Part shown: in pieces, positions 17,376 through 26,522 of the stretch
Layout: the number at the start of each line of letters is the position of its first letter
Numbering within the stretch: position 1 is the first letter of the stretch
Source: Acidobacteriaceae bacterium
GTDB taxonomy: Bacteria; Acidobacteriota; Terriglobia; Terriglobales; Acidobacteriaceae
Direction of reading: 5' to 3'
NCBI GenBank assembly: GCA_035944135.1
Contig: DASZBM010000008.1
Coordinates: 62,001-126,000, forward strand
Length of the DNA: 64,000 nucleotides
Translations under genes and position numbers: made by a program
Notes under the pieces: model-generated
Told to the model about the DNA's origin: nothing
Database searches by the model: none
The model's input: the letters and a program-made list of their open reading frames with translations, nothing else

Positions 17376-19289
17376 ATGATGCGTGCATGGTCGGCGACCG
17401 GTGTGTTGATGCTGTGCTGTGCGGCGTACGCGCAGAAGGCGGTGATGCTTCCTGAGGCGAAAGCGCCCGCGCAGGCTGTAGCGCAGCGGTTTGAGTTTGC
17501 GAGTGACGGGCCGGTGGGGCCAGGGTGGACAAGGCCGGATGCGATTGCGCGCGTGTACTTCAATGGCGAGTTGCCGGCGCTGTTTCGAAGGACGCTGCAA
17601 TTCGATAGTGATGTTCCGGAGCGGACGAAGTTGTCGTGGATATTTACGGGGCCGCGCGCGGGGATGACGGTTGAGTTGACCAGTTCCAAGGTGCGGCTGG
17701 TGGAACGTTTTTATGATTCGACCGCGCTGGATGGTGGAGGGAATTATCCGGAAAAGACGGTGCGTGAGGAGGAGCAGCAATACACCGGGCATGCGGGCGC
17801 GCTGACTGTGGTGGTGGATGCGCATTTGTCGGTGCAGGTGTTGCTGAATGGAGAGCGCGTGCTGGTCGCTCCGCTGCTGTTTGATCTGACGCGGCAGCAG
17901 TTGATGTTTTCAGGGCCGCGCAATGAGCACCTGACGCTCTCCGGTGCTTTGCTGGCGGAGACACCGCAGGATGCGACGGTGACGGTGGACGCGGCGAAGG
18001 TGCATCAGGAGATGATTGGATTTGGTGGGAGCCCGAGTGTGCCGGCGTATGCGGAGCTGAGCGATGAAGGCAAGCGGATTTACTGGCAGACGCTGAAGCG
18101 GTACAACCTCCTGGTGGATCGCGAGTACCCGATGGGCACGCAGTTGAAGCAGGATCTGTCGAATATGGAGGATTTGAAGGACGCGACGCCGCACTACTAC
18201 GGCGATAACTTTCCGAATGGTGAGGTGTCGGATTTTGACTACAGCAGACGCACGCGGGAGATGGGCGGGGAGGTGCTGTATGAGATGTGGGCGCTTCCGG
18301 AGTGGGCGGTCCAGGCGTACACGCCGGAGGGCAAGCCCGTGATTGATGCCTGGGGCAAATCGGTGAAACGCGCGGCGAAGCCGGATGTGTATGCGCGCAT
18401 CGTCGTGGAATTTTGCAAGAGGGCAAAGGAGCGCAGTGGCGCGGCGCCGGAGATTGTGGGGATTCAGAATGAGGTGGAGCAGCCGCCGGAGATTTTTGCG
18501 GCGATGACGACGGCGGTGCGCAAGGCTCTGGATGCCGCGGGTTTTCAGTCAACGAAGATCCAGATGGCGGATGCGCCGTATTCGTGGATTGCAGTGCGGC
18601 GCATGGACGACGCGAAGAAGTTTGCGGAGGAATGGCGCGCAACGAACTTTACGGCGGCGCACCAGTATGACTACCAGGAGTTCCTGGCGAATCCGGATAT
18701 GTATGATGCGCGGCTGCGCGCGATGCATGAGGCTAGTGCGGGCAAGCCGTTTCTGGCGACGGAGATTTGTTTGAACGATGGGGCGTACCAGGAGCCGTCG
18801 TACAGGATTGCGCTGCAGGTTGGGCAGCTGTATCAGAAGGATTTGACTGAGGCCGATGCAGAGATGCTGTTGTATTGCTGGTTGCTGCTGGATGTGGAGC
18901 AGCCGAGCTTTGGGGCGTCGCGCTCGCTGATGGTGCCGGATCGTGCAAAGAATTGGGTGCCAGTTGCGTCGAGCTTTCAGTTGAGGGTGTTGGGGGCGTT
19001 TAGCCGGCATGTGCTGAAGGGGATGCGTAGAGTGGACGCGCGCACGCCGAATGGCGATCTGCTGACGGCTGGCTTCACGGATGGGAAGCGCAATAGCTTG
19101 ATTGTGCTGAACCGGTCGACCGAAGCGCAGCGGCTGCGCGTAGATTGGACCGGCGTGCAGTGGACGCGGATGGAGCGGACCAGTTTTTACAGTGAGAATG
19201 TTGAGGCGGCGGTGCCGGGTGAAATTGTTGTGCAGCCGGGTGAGATTGTGACGCTCGCGGACTTCAGCGCGGATGAGGCTTCGAGGTGA
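17376..19289 (+). CDS. Secreted GH30 glycoside hydrolase
   Basis: Exported clan GH-A hydrolase of 637 residues, probably a GH30 xylanase or beta-glycosidase. The start ATG at 17376 is chosen because it opens a signal peptide (MMRAWSATGVLMLCCAAYAQ) and has AGAGG 9 bases upstream; the open frame extends further but has no signal sequence there. An N-terminal beta domain (about 30-200) is followed by the barrel starting IGFGGSPSVPAYAEL, with acid/base E366 in GIQNEVEQ and nucleophile E463 in LATEICLN. A C-terminal beta-sandwich ends the protein. The stop overlaps the GTG start of the next gene (GTGA), so the three plus-strand genes form a coupled operon divergent from the CE15 gene. Confidence 0.87.
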   Translation: MMRAWSATGVLMLCCAAYAQKAVMLPEAKAPAQAVAQRFEFASDGPVGPGWTRPDAIARVYFNGELPALFRRTLQFDSDVPERTKLSWIFTGPRAGMTVELTSSKVRLVERFYDSTALDGGGNYPEKTVREEEQQYTGHAGALTVVVDAHLSVQVLLNGERVLVAPLLFDLTRQQLMFSGPRNEHLTLSGALLAETPQDATVTVDAAKVHQEMIGFGGSPSVPAYAELSDEGKRIYWQTLKRYNLLVDREYPMGTQLKQDLSNMEDLKDATPHYYGDNFPNGEVSDFDYSRRTREMGGEVLYEMWALPEWAVQAYTPEGKPVIDAWGKSVKRAAKPDVYARIVVEFCKRAKERSGAAPEIVGIQNEVEQPPEIFAAMTTAVRKALDAAGFQSTKIQMADAPYSWIAVRRMDDAKKFAEEWRATNFTAAHQYDYQEFLANPDMYDARLRAMHEASAGKPFLATEICLNDGAYQEPSYRIALQVGQLYQKDLTEADAEMLLYCWLLLDVEQPSFGASRSLMVPDRAKNWVPVASSFQLRVLGAFSRHVLKGMRRVDARTPNGDLLTAGFTDGKRNSLIVLNRSTEAQRLRVDWTGVQWTRMERTSFYSENVEAAVPGEIVVQPGEIVTLADFSADEASR

Positions 19290-20410
19290 GGGCTCGTGTA
19301 GCAGTGCTGTGTGGTGCGTTGATGGTGGCGTGCGGGTTGAGTGCTCAGGTGGCGCACAATACGGATCAGGGTGTGCATCCGAAGAGTGAGTTTATCTTTC
19401 AACCGGGATCGGCGCCGTTTCCGGAGTGTCATGCGTCGACGATTGTGGAGTTGCACGGCGGCGAGCTAATGGCGGCGTGGTTTGGCGGAACACACGAGCG
19501 CGCGCCGGATGTGGCGATATGGACGGCGCGTTACATGAATGGCGCGTGGTCGAAGCCCGCGGAGGCCGAGCGGGAGAAGAATATTCCAACGTGGAATCCG
19601 GTGCTGTTTCACACGAAGGATGGACGGTTGTGGCTGTACTACAAGGCTGGGCCGGATACGGGGAGTTGGTCGGGCGCGCGGATGTGGAGCACGGATGAGG
19701 GCAGGACCTGGTCGAAGCCGGAGCGGTTGCCGGCGGGATTGCTGGGGCCGATTCGCGCGAAGCCGCTGGTGCTTGAGAATGGCACGATTGTGAGCGGGTC
19801 ATCTGTGGAGGCGTACAAGACCTGGGCAGCGTGGATTGAACGCAGCACGGACAACGGGGAAACGTGGAGGAAGATCGGCCCGATTGTGGTGACGGAGGCG
19901 CAGGACAAAGCGGAGACGCCCGCGCCGGATCCGCCGATGGATAGCGTGGAGATTCGCGCGAAGGATCATGGGCCGAGGGAGTTTGAGGGGATCATTCAGC
20001 CGTCGGTCGTGCGGTTGAGTGGGAAGCATCTGCGGCTGTATGCGAGGTCGCGGACGCTGGCGGCGAAGGTGGTTGTGGCGGACTCGTTTGATGACGGAGT
20101 GACGTGGACCAAGACGCACTTTCTGGATTTGCCGAACAACAATTCAGGGCTGGATGCAGTGGCGCTGAAGGATGGACGCGTGGTGATGATCTTCAACGAC
20201 ACGCCGCGCGGGAGGTCGCCACTGAACCTGGCGGTGAGCCCAGATGGAGAGCACTTTCGTGTGTTTGCAACGCTGGAGCAGGGCGCGGGCGAGTACTCGT
20301 ATCCGGCGGTAATTCAGGATGCGAATGGCGATTTGGATATGACATATACGTGGCAGCGGCGATCGATCAAGCATGTGCATCTGCCGCTGAAGGAGGTTCC
20401 GGAGCGGTGA
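19286..20410 (+). CDS. Secreted BNR-repeat sialidase-like protein
   Basis: Exported six-bladed propeller of 374 residues beginning at GTG 19286, which overlaps the preceding stop. The signal peptide is followed by an RIP-like region and Asp-boxes STDEGRTW, STDNGETW and SFDDGVTW, the signature of exo-sialidases and related BNR proteins. Other family hallmarks are NPVLFHTKDGRLWLYYK and EFEGIIQPSVVRLSGKHLRLYARS. In soil Acidobacteria such proteins are usually grouped with plant polysaccharide enzymes and may act on uronic or rhamnose-type residues instead of sialic acid. The stop (TGA) overlaps the ATG of the GH78 gene. Activity is inferred from fold only. Confidence 0.83.
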   Translation: MRARVAVLCGALMVACGLSAQVAHNTDQGVHPKSEFIFQPGSAPFPECHASTIVELHGGELMAAWFGGTHERAPDVAIWTARYMNGAWSKPAEAEREKNIPTWNPVLFHTKDGRLWLYYKAGPDTGSWSGARMWSTDEGRTWSKPERLPAGLLGPIRAKPLVLENGTIVSGSSVEAYKTWAAWIERSTDNGETWRKIGPIVVTEAQDKAETPAPDPPMDSVEIRAKDHGPREFEGIIQPSVVRLSGKHLRLYARSRTLAAKVVVADSFDDGVTWTKTHFLDLPNNNSGLDAVALKDGRVVMIFNDTPRGRSPLNLAVSPDGEHFRVFATLEQGAGEYSYPAVIQDANGDLDMTYTWQRRSIKHVHLPLKEVPER

Positions 20411-22953
20411 TGCGAATGAGAAACGTTGGTGTGTTAGGTGCGGTGTTGGCGGGATGCATGGTTGCGGGTGCTCAGGATCTGCCGTTAACGCAGACGTTGA
20501 GTCCGAGTCACGTGGAGCCGTTAGATGCCTCGCGTAGGGTGGCCGCGCCGGTACTCGAGAGCAGTATTCATCAGCCGCTGCCGGAGCAGTATGTGTGGAC
20601 CACGACCGAGAGGCCGAAGGACGGGAAGGTCGTGTACAGGTTTCCGGCGATTACAGAGGAAACGGAGCCGCATTATTTTCGCGCACACTTCCATGTGGAC
20701 AGCGTGCCGACTGAGGCGACGCTGTATGTCGCGGGCCCGCGATCGGTTTCGGTGTGGGTGAATGGACAACAGGTCGAGAAGGTGGCGAGCGATACGAGTT
20801 CGCCGCTGGGCATGCATGTCTTTGCAGCGGCGGTGGCGCAGGCTCTGCGGGCCGGCGATAACGTGATTGCGATTGAAGCGGTGCGTGGCCGCGGCGTAAC
20901 GGGATTTGCGAACAGCAGATTGGTGCAGCAGCAGACGTCAGGCCGCGTTCTCGTGGCGAAGATTGTGCCGCGTTCGGAGGGAGTCGAAGCCCCGGATCTG
21001 ATGCACAGCGGGCCGGAGTGGCGGAGCTCGACGGCATTCAACGAAGGATGGGAACGGGTGGGCTTTCATGATGCAGCGTGGAAGCCAGTGGAGGCGTTCG
21101 GCGGGATTGAGAGCAGCATCGAGATGTACCAGTGGAATGCGGATGCGGGGCTGTACAACTGGCCGGGGTATGACGGGATCTCGTCGTTTCTGGCGCATAT
21201 GCCGCTACGTGTGATGAGTGTGATGGCGTCATATGGAGGGCTTGGCGGGTTTCAGGGGTTGAAGAATCTGGAGAGCGGCAACGGCGATGTGGTGGTGCAT
21301 CTGCCAGCGGCGAAGCTGACCGATGCGGAGGCGCCGAGTGTGATTTTGGACTTTGGGCGCGAGCTAACGGGAAGGCTGGAGATCGATTCTGATTCGGATG
21401 AGCCGATGGCGGTGACGGTGCAGGTGGGCGAGTCAGAGTCGGAGGCGCTGAAGGTGCCGTATCTCGGCGTGAATCAGATGACGATTCCTCCGCATGGTTC
21501 AGGGCACTCGCCGAAGACCGCGTTCCGGTATGCGCGTGTGCGATTCGTTAGCGGAGCAAGAGATCTGCATGTGAAGTCGATTCATGCGGACCACATCTAC
21601 TATCCGGTGAAGTACCTGGGCTCGTTTGAGAGCTCGGATCCATTGTTGAACCGGATTTGGGAGACCGGAGCGTACACGGCGCATTTGTGCATGCAGGATG
21701 GCGTGTGGGATGCGAGCAAGCGTGATCGCGGACGGTGGATGGGCGATACGGATGTGAGCGGGCCGGTGATCGAGGATGTGTTCGCGGACAAAATGCTGCT
21801 GGAGGACACGCTGGATCGGCTGCTGGGCGCGGACCCGCACGCGCCGGTGGATCAGCATGTGAATGGGATCCCGGGGTACTCGTCGTTCTGGTTCACGGGC
21901 GTGGCAGATTTTTATCGACACAAGGGTGATAAGGCGTTTCTCGAACGTGAGCATCAGCGCATGCTGGAGCTGCTGCATGTGGTTGATGGCGAGTTTGACC
22001 AGCGGAACATCTACGCGAATAACAGCAACGTGTGGCTGTATGTCGATTGGTCGCCGGACTTAAATGGGGACACGCCGGAGACGCGGAGGGCGACCACGTT
22101 GGAGTTTGTGCGGGCGTATCGCGAGGCGGCGTTTCTGCTGCATGAGGTTGGCGATGAGGTGAATGCGGCGAAGTATCGCGAGCGTGCCGAGACGGTGAAG
22201 GGAGCGGCGGATAAGTATTTGGCGGATCCATCGGGGACGTTTGGACCTCGTTGGGAAACGAATGCGGCTGCGGTGATCAGTGGCGCGGCGGGGCCGGATC
22301 AGTATGACGCGATCTGGAGAGATGTGCTTTCGAAGGTGGGGCAACCGGCCGGGCCGGGGCTAGGGCATGGGCCGATCATCTCGCCGTACTACGGCGACTA
22401 CGTGTTGCGTGCGATGGCAGAGATGAATCATCGCGACGCGGCGCTCGCGTGGATACGGCAGTTCTGGGGAGGGATGATCAACGAGGGCGCGACGAGCTTT
22501 TGGGAGGCGTACGACGTCGACTGGTATCACGAAGACTTTCACTCATCGCTGCAGGCGGATAATCGGTCTGGGTACTTTGTGTCGCTGGCGCATGGGTGGT
22601 CGTCGGGGCCGACGGCGTGGCTGATGGAAGAGGTGCTGGGGATTCAGCCAACGGGCGCGGGATTTGCGACGGTGAATGTGCGGCCGGATCTGGTGGACCT
22701 GCAATGGGCGCGCGGAGCGATGCCGACGCCGCATGGGCTGATCAAAGTGGATGCGCACAAGAAGGGAATTGCGACGGAGATAGCCGTCGATGTGCCGGAG
22801 GGTGTGACCGCAAGGCTCTCTGTGCCGGTTTCAAATGCCGGTGTTGCGGCGGCGCATGTGAACGGGAAGACTATGCAGAGCGAGAGCGCGGAGGGTGGAA
22901 CGCGTCGCGTCGTGGTGCTTGACCATGCGGGACACTACATTGTGAGTGAGTGA
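20410..22953 (+). CDS. Secreted GH78 alpha-L-rhamnosidase
   Basis: Exported enzyme of 847 residues removing terminal alpha-L-rhamnose. ATG at 20410 overlaps the previous stop and opens a signal peptide (cleavage near VAGAQ). An N-terminal carbohydrate-binding-like beta-sandwich (ATLYVAGPRSVSVWVNGQ, VIAIEAVRG) is followed by a rhamnosidase beta domain (VILDFGRELTGRLEI) and the (alpha/alpha)6 barrel. The family catalytic region is the acidic DRGRWMGD near residue 440, with SYYGDY-like and EGATSFWEAYD motifs later. A C-terminal beta domain has the usual VNVRPDLVDLQWARGAMPTPHG. Last gene of the GH30 operon; it ends 7 bp before a convergent gene. Confidence 0.9.
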   Translation: MRMRNVGVLGAVLAGCMVAGAQDLPLTQTLSPSHVEPLDASRRVAAPVLESSIHQPLPEQYVWTTTERPKDGKVVYRFPAITEETEPHYFRAHFHVDSVPTEATLYVAGPRSVSVWVNGQQVEKVASDTSSPLGMHVFAAAVAQALRAGDNVIAIEAVRGRGVTGFANSRLVQQQTSGRVLVAKIVPRSEGVEAPDLMHSGPEWRSSTAFNEGWERVGFHDAAWKPVEAFGGIESSIEMYQWNADAGLYNWPGYDGISSFLAHMPLRVMSVMASYGGLGGFQGLKNLESGNGDVVVHLPAAKLTDAEAPSVILDFGRELTGRLEIDSDSDEPMAVTVQVGESESEALKVPYLGVNQMTIPPHGSGHSPKTAFRYARVRFVSGARDLHVKSIHADHIYYPVKYLGSFESSDPLLNRIWETGAYTAHLCMQDGVWDASKRDRGRWMGDTDVSGPVIEDVFADKMLLEDTLDRLLGADPHAPVDQHVNGIPGYSSFWFTGVADFYRHKGDKAFLEREHQRMLELLHVVDGEFDQRNIYANNSNVWLYVDWSPDLNGDTPETRRATTLEFVRAYREAAFLLHEVGDEVNAAKYRERAETVKGAADKYLADPSGTFGPRWETNAAAVISGAAGPDQYDAIWRDVLSKVGQPAGPGLGHGPIISPYYGDYVLRAMAEMNHRDAALAWIRQFWGGMINEGATSFWEAYDVDWYHEDFHSSLQADNRSGYFVSLAHGWSSGPTAWLMEEVLGIQPTGAGFATVNVRPDLVDLQWARGAMPTPHGLIKVDAHKKGIATEIAVDVPEGVTARLSVPVSNAGVAAAHVNGKTMQSESAEGGTRRVVVLDHAGHYIVSE

Positions 22954-22960
22954 GGGATGG

Positions 22961-24118
22961 TCAGGCGCGGAAGCACTGCGCGTAGATGAACTCTGCGTCG
23001 GCTTGCGTGATCTCGCGCGGATTGTTGCGCAACAGGCGCTGGACGGTCATTGCCTCCGAGGCGAGGTGCGGAATCCTGCCGCGGTCAATGCCGTGGCGGC
23101 TGAGATCAATGTCGACGCCGCAGTCCCGCGTGAGGTGCTCGAGTTGTGTGGCGCCGGCGAGCGCGGTCCTGAGTGGAGTTGATTGTGGCGTGGCTCCGAG
23201 GGCGATAGCTGCGTCGGCGTGGCGTTCGGGACTTGCTTCGGCGTTGAAGCGGAAGACTGCTGGAAGCAGAACTGCGTTCGAAAGGCCGTGCGGGAGGTGG
23301 AACTCACCACCGAGGGGATAGGCAAGTGCGTGCACGGCGGCAGTATTGACTGGGCCGAGGCAGAGGCCGCCGTAAAGGCTCGCGCGAGCCATCGCTTCGC
23401 GGGCTTCAGCGTCTTCGGGATTGCGGACGGCGCGGCAGAGGAAGCGCGCGCAGAGCAAGATGCCTTCGAGTGCGTAGAGATCGACGAGCGGTTGCGCGAA
23501 CCGGTTTGTGTAGGCCTCGATGCAGTGAGTGAGCGCGTCGAGGCCGGTGTAAGCGGTGACGGCGGGCGGAACCGAGTGCGTAAGGGTGGGGTCGACGAAG
23601 GCTGCGTCGGGGACGAGGTGCGGGCTGATAACGCCTTTCTTTAGTTGCGCGGCTTCATCGAGCAGGATGGCGTTTGGCGAAACCTCGCTGCCAGTGCCGG
23701 AGGTCGACGGGATGCAGACGAGGTGGCAGTTGCGCGAAGAGAGCAGGCCGATGCCGAAGGTGTCTTCGATGCGCTGATCGTTGCGCACGAAAGCGGCGAG
23801 GAGCTTGGCGAGATCGAGTGCGCTGCCCCCGCCGATACCGACGACGCATCCGGGGTTGGCGGCGCGGGCGTGCGAGAGTGCGGAGTTGAATGCAGTGATG
23901 GTGGGTTCGCCCGCTGGTACAGGGTTTGTGGTGACGCTGCATCCTGCGATGATCAGTCCCTCCTGCATGCGATCAACTACCGCTGCGAGCGAGGGTGAGT
24001 GAACGATTTGGATGCGTCGCGAGGGAAGAGCCGTGAGATAAGTAAGCGCTTCGGCCAGGCAGCCATCGCCGAAGGTCAGCCGATTCGGTTGCAGGAATGT
24101 GACGGAGCGCATGCTCAT
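22961..24118 (-). CDS. Iron-containing alcohol dehydrogenase
   Basis: Cytoplasmic NAD(P)-dependent type III (iron) alcohol dehydrogenase, 385 residues, normal length. The N-terminal Rossmann-like half has GIGGGSALDLAK (nucleotide binding) and PSTSGTGSEV. The C-terminal helical half carries the metal ligands: D and H in GLDALTHCIEAY and H residues in HALAYPLGGEFHLPHG. In this operon it is last, 3 bp after the aldolase gene, and probably oxidises or reduces a small hydroxyacid or aldehyde (for example glycolaldehyde or tartronate semialdehyde) produced by the aldolase. Maleylacetate reductase-like proteins are also in this family; substrate is not readable from sequence. Confidence 0.9.
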   Translation of the reverse strand: MSMRSVTFLQPNRLTFGDGCLAEALTYLTALPSRRIQIVHSPSLAAVVDRMQEGLIIAGCSVTTNPVPAGEPTITAFNSALSHARAANPGCVVGIGGGSALDLAKLLAAFVRNDQRIEDTFGIGLLSSRNCHLVCIPSTSGTGSEVSPNAILLDEAAQLKKGVISPHLVPDAAFVDPTLTHSVPPAVTAYTGLDALTHCIEAYTNRFAQPLVDLYALEGILLCARFLCRAVRNPEDAEAREAMARASLYGGLCLGPVNTAAVHALAYPLGGEFHLPHGLSNAVLLPAVFRFNAEASPERHADAAIALGATPQSTPLRTALAGATQLEHLTRDCGVDIDLSRHGIDRGRIPHLASEAMTVQRLLRNNPREITQADAEFIYAQCFRA

Positions 24119-24121
24119 CGG

Positions 24122-24934
24122 CTATTTCGCGAGTGCGGGACGCGGCTTGGATTCGTTTTGGACGGCAGCGATGGCTTCTTGTGCAGCGTCAAGTGCGATC
24201 TGAGCGCCGGCCTTGAGGCAGACGATGTTGTTTGTGCAGAAGAGAAGGTCGACGCCAAGTCGAACCCAATGGTGGAAGTCTGCGGCACCGCATGCTGTGA
24301 TGATCTTTTTGCCGTGCTTGCGGGAGACGCGGACGATGTGCTCGGCGGCTTCGAGGAGGTCAGGGTGCGAGGTCTGGCCGGGGATGCCGAGGCTGGAGGC
24401 GAGATCAGCGGGACCGATGAAGATGTCGACGTCCGGAACGGAGGCGATCTCTTCGATGCGCTCGAGCGCTTCTTTAGTTTCGATCTGCGCGAGAAGCGTC
24501 AGTTCGGTGTTGAGCTTCTGCTGTTCGGCGGGCACGCTGTCGACGATGCCGTAGCGGAGCGCGCGAGAGACGCTGAACATGCCGCGCTCGCCTATGGGAG
24601 CGAACTTCGCATAACGCACGAGCTCGTCGACCTCCTCGGGCGTGTCGACCATGGGAATATCGATGATGTCAGGGCCGCATTCGGCGGCCTTGAGGACGCT
24701 CTCGCGGCGCGCGTCGGGGATGCGGATCATGGTGAGCATGCCGGTTCCGGTGGCCATGCGGCAGAGATCGGCGGCCTCCGAGAAGCTGATCGGCGCATGC
24801 TCCATCTCGATCCAGATGACCTGAAAGCCCATGTGCGCAGCGATCTCGAGAAAGATTGGATCGTAGGAGTAGAGCGCGGCGCCGAGCAGGGGCTGTCCAG
24901 CTGCGTCTTTGATGGCTTGATGAAGGCGGTTCAT
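24122..24934 (-). CDS. HpcH/HpaI-family aldolase
   Basis: Class II pyruvate-type aldolase of 270 residues, cleaving 2-keto-3-deoxy or 4-hydroxy-2-oxo acids to pyruvate and an aldehyde. Family motifs are IWIEMEHAPISF, GPDIIDIPMVDTPEEV, QIETKEALERIEEI (metal-binding Glu) and IFIGPADLASSLG. ATG at 24934 has GAGGAG five bases upstream and gives the standard N-terminus MNRLHQAIK; a longer frame from 24991 overlaps the symporter gene and is rejected. It sits between the symporter and the iron dehydrogenase, consistent with a sugar-acid catabolic operon. Confidence 0.9.
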   Translation of the reverse strand: MNRLHQAIKDAAGQPLLGAALYSYDPIFLEIAAHMGFQVIWIEMEHAPISFSEAADLCRMATGTGMLTMIRIPDARRESVLKAAECGPDIIDIPMVDTPEEVDELVRYAKFAPIGERGMFSVSRALRYGIVDSVPAEQQKLNTELTLLAQIETKEALERIEEIASVPDVDIFIGPADLASSLGIPGQTSHPDLLEAAEHIVRVSRKHGKKIITACGAADFHHWVRLGVDLLFCTNNIVCLKAGAQIALDAAQEAIAAVQNESKPRPALAK

Positions 24935-24974
24935 CGGAACTCCTCGGTGGTTGAATGACTGAATCATTGTTTTC

Positions 24975-26510
24975 TCAGACTCCGGCAGCAACTGGCATTT
25001 GTGATTGACGCCGCCACCCCTGCCAGGTGAGGTCGGGCGCTATAGGTGAGCCGGGAAGTAGAAGACTTGCAGCGACGCCGACGACAAGGAGAATCACGTG
25101 GCCGATGGCGCCAATCATGTAGTCGTGCCACGTGAAGTTCCAGTGGCCGAGATTGAGGATCTTGCCGCCTTCAGTGAACGTGGCCCACGCGGTGAAGATG
25201 AGGCTGACGACGAGGCCGGCGATGGCTCCTTCGCGTGTGGCTCGCGGCATCAGGAAGGCGAGCAGGAAGAGCCCTGCGAGGCCGCCGGCGACGACAGCAG
25301 TGATGGTGTAGTAAAGCGAGAGCGCGCTGCCATGCGTGTGCGCGAGACGAAGGGCGACACCAGCGGCAGCGAGTCCGCTGAGTGCGACGACGATGCGGCC
25401 GGCGCGCAGAAGCTGTCGGTCGGTGCTGCGCGGGCGTGCAAAGCGGTAGAAGTCTTCGACAGCGATCACGGACAGGCAGTTCATGTCAGAGGCGAGCATG
25501 GACATGGCCGAGCCGAGCAGTGCGGCGACGAACAGGCCGGCGAGTCCCGAGGGAATGTGCGTGACGAGAAAGTGCGGGAAGATGGCGTCGGCCCTGGTGA
25601 TGGATTTTGGGATGGTCTCGCCGGTGAGGCGGTAGAAGCTCCAGAGCAGGCTGCCGATGAGCATGAATGCGGCCCACACGGGAAGACAGAGTCCGGCGCC
25701 GAGTGCGATGCCGCGGATGGCTGCGCGGTCGGAGCGCGCGATCAGGTAACGCTGCACGACGGTTTGATCCGCGGTGTACTTCTGCAGGTAGAAGAAGAAT
25801 CCATAGATGACAAGCACGATGATGGTCGGCTGGTTGAAGCGGAATGTGGTGCTGCCGAGGCTCATCTTGTGGTGGCTCCAGGCGTCAGCGAGAACTGCGT
25901 GCGGACCTTGCGGAGGAAGGAAAAGGAGATAAGCGAGAGAAACCAGGATGCCTGCCCAGAGAATGAAGCCCTGCACGACATCGCTCCAGACCACGGCTTC
26001 AACACCGCCGATGAGCGTGTAGAAGATGGTGACGACTGCAGTGAGCAGGATGATGCCGGTGATGGGCCAGCCGGTCATACTGGCGAGCGTGAGCGCGAGC
26101 AGGTAGAAGACGAAGCCCATCTTGGAAAAGTGCCCGATGGCGAAGGCGAACGATGAGTAGAGGCGGACGCCGCGGCCGAAGCGACGGCCGAAATACTCGT
26201 AGGCGCTCATGCAGACGACGCGACGAAAGAAAGGCACGATGACGGAACCGATGAGGCCGAGGACTCCGACGAAGAGGATGCCAGGGACGAGCAATGACCA
26301 GTCGCCCGCGTAGGCCGCGCCGGGGTAAGCGATGAACGTAACGCTGGTAATGATCGTCGCGAGCAGCGAGAGGCCCATCGCCCATCCAGGTACGGAGCGG
26401 CCGGCGACGAAGTATCGCTCCGTCGAGCGCTGACGACGCGCAAAGCGCAGGCCGATCGCAACGAGCGCTGCGAGGTATGCGGCGATGATGATGAGATCGA
26501 GCGGACGCAT
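24975..26510 (-). CDS. Sodium:solute symporter (SSS family)
   Basis: Inner-membrane Na+-coupled transporter of 511 residues with about 13 hydrophobic segments, starting MRPLDLIIIAAYLAALVAIG. Family hallmarks are the early GRSVPGWAMGLSLLATIITSVTFIAYPG and the mid-protein ADQTVVQRYLIA together with LLGSAMSMLASDMN. It lies between the pdxA2-like gene (12 bp upstream) and the aldolase gene (40 bp downstream), so it is the likely uptake system for the acid sugar degraded by this operon. The C-terminal tail is short and polar. Confidence 0.93.
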   Translation of the reverse strand: MRPLDLIIIAAYLAALVAIGLRFARRQRSTERYFVAGRSVPGWAMGLSLLATIITSVTFIAYPGAAYAGDWSLLVPGILFVGVLGLIGSVIVPFFRRVVCMSAYEYFGRRFGRGVRLYSSFAFAIGHFSKMGFVFYLLALTLASMTGWPITGIILLTAVVTIFYTLIGGVEAVVWSDVVQGFILWAGILVSLAYLLFLPPQGPHAVLADAWSHHKMSLGSTTFRFNQPTIIVLVIYGFFFYLQKYTADQTVVQRYLIARSDRAAIRGIALGAGLCLPVWAAFMLIGSLLWSFYRLTGETIPKSITRADAIFPHFLVTHIPSGLAGLFVAALLGSAMSMLASDMNCLSVIAVEDFYRFARPRSTDRQLLRAGRIVVALSGLAAAGVALRLAHTHGSALSLYYTITAVVAGGLAGLFLLAFLMPRATREGAIAGLVVSLIFTAWATFTEGGKILNLGHWNFTWHDYMIGAIGHVILLVVGVAASLLLPGSPIAPDLTWQGWRRQSQMPVAAGV

Positions 26511-26522
26511 GCAGGACCTGGG

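Noticed and set aside
24935-24991. N-terminal extension of the HpaI aldolase
   Set aside because: It overlaps the symporter gene and lies upstream of a strong ribosome site at the shorter start.
25098-26156. 352-residue plus-strand ORF
   Set aside because: Antisense to the sodium symporter; composition is acidic and repetitive, no motifs.
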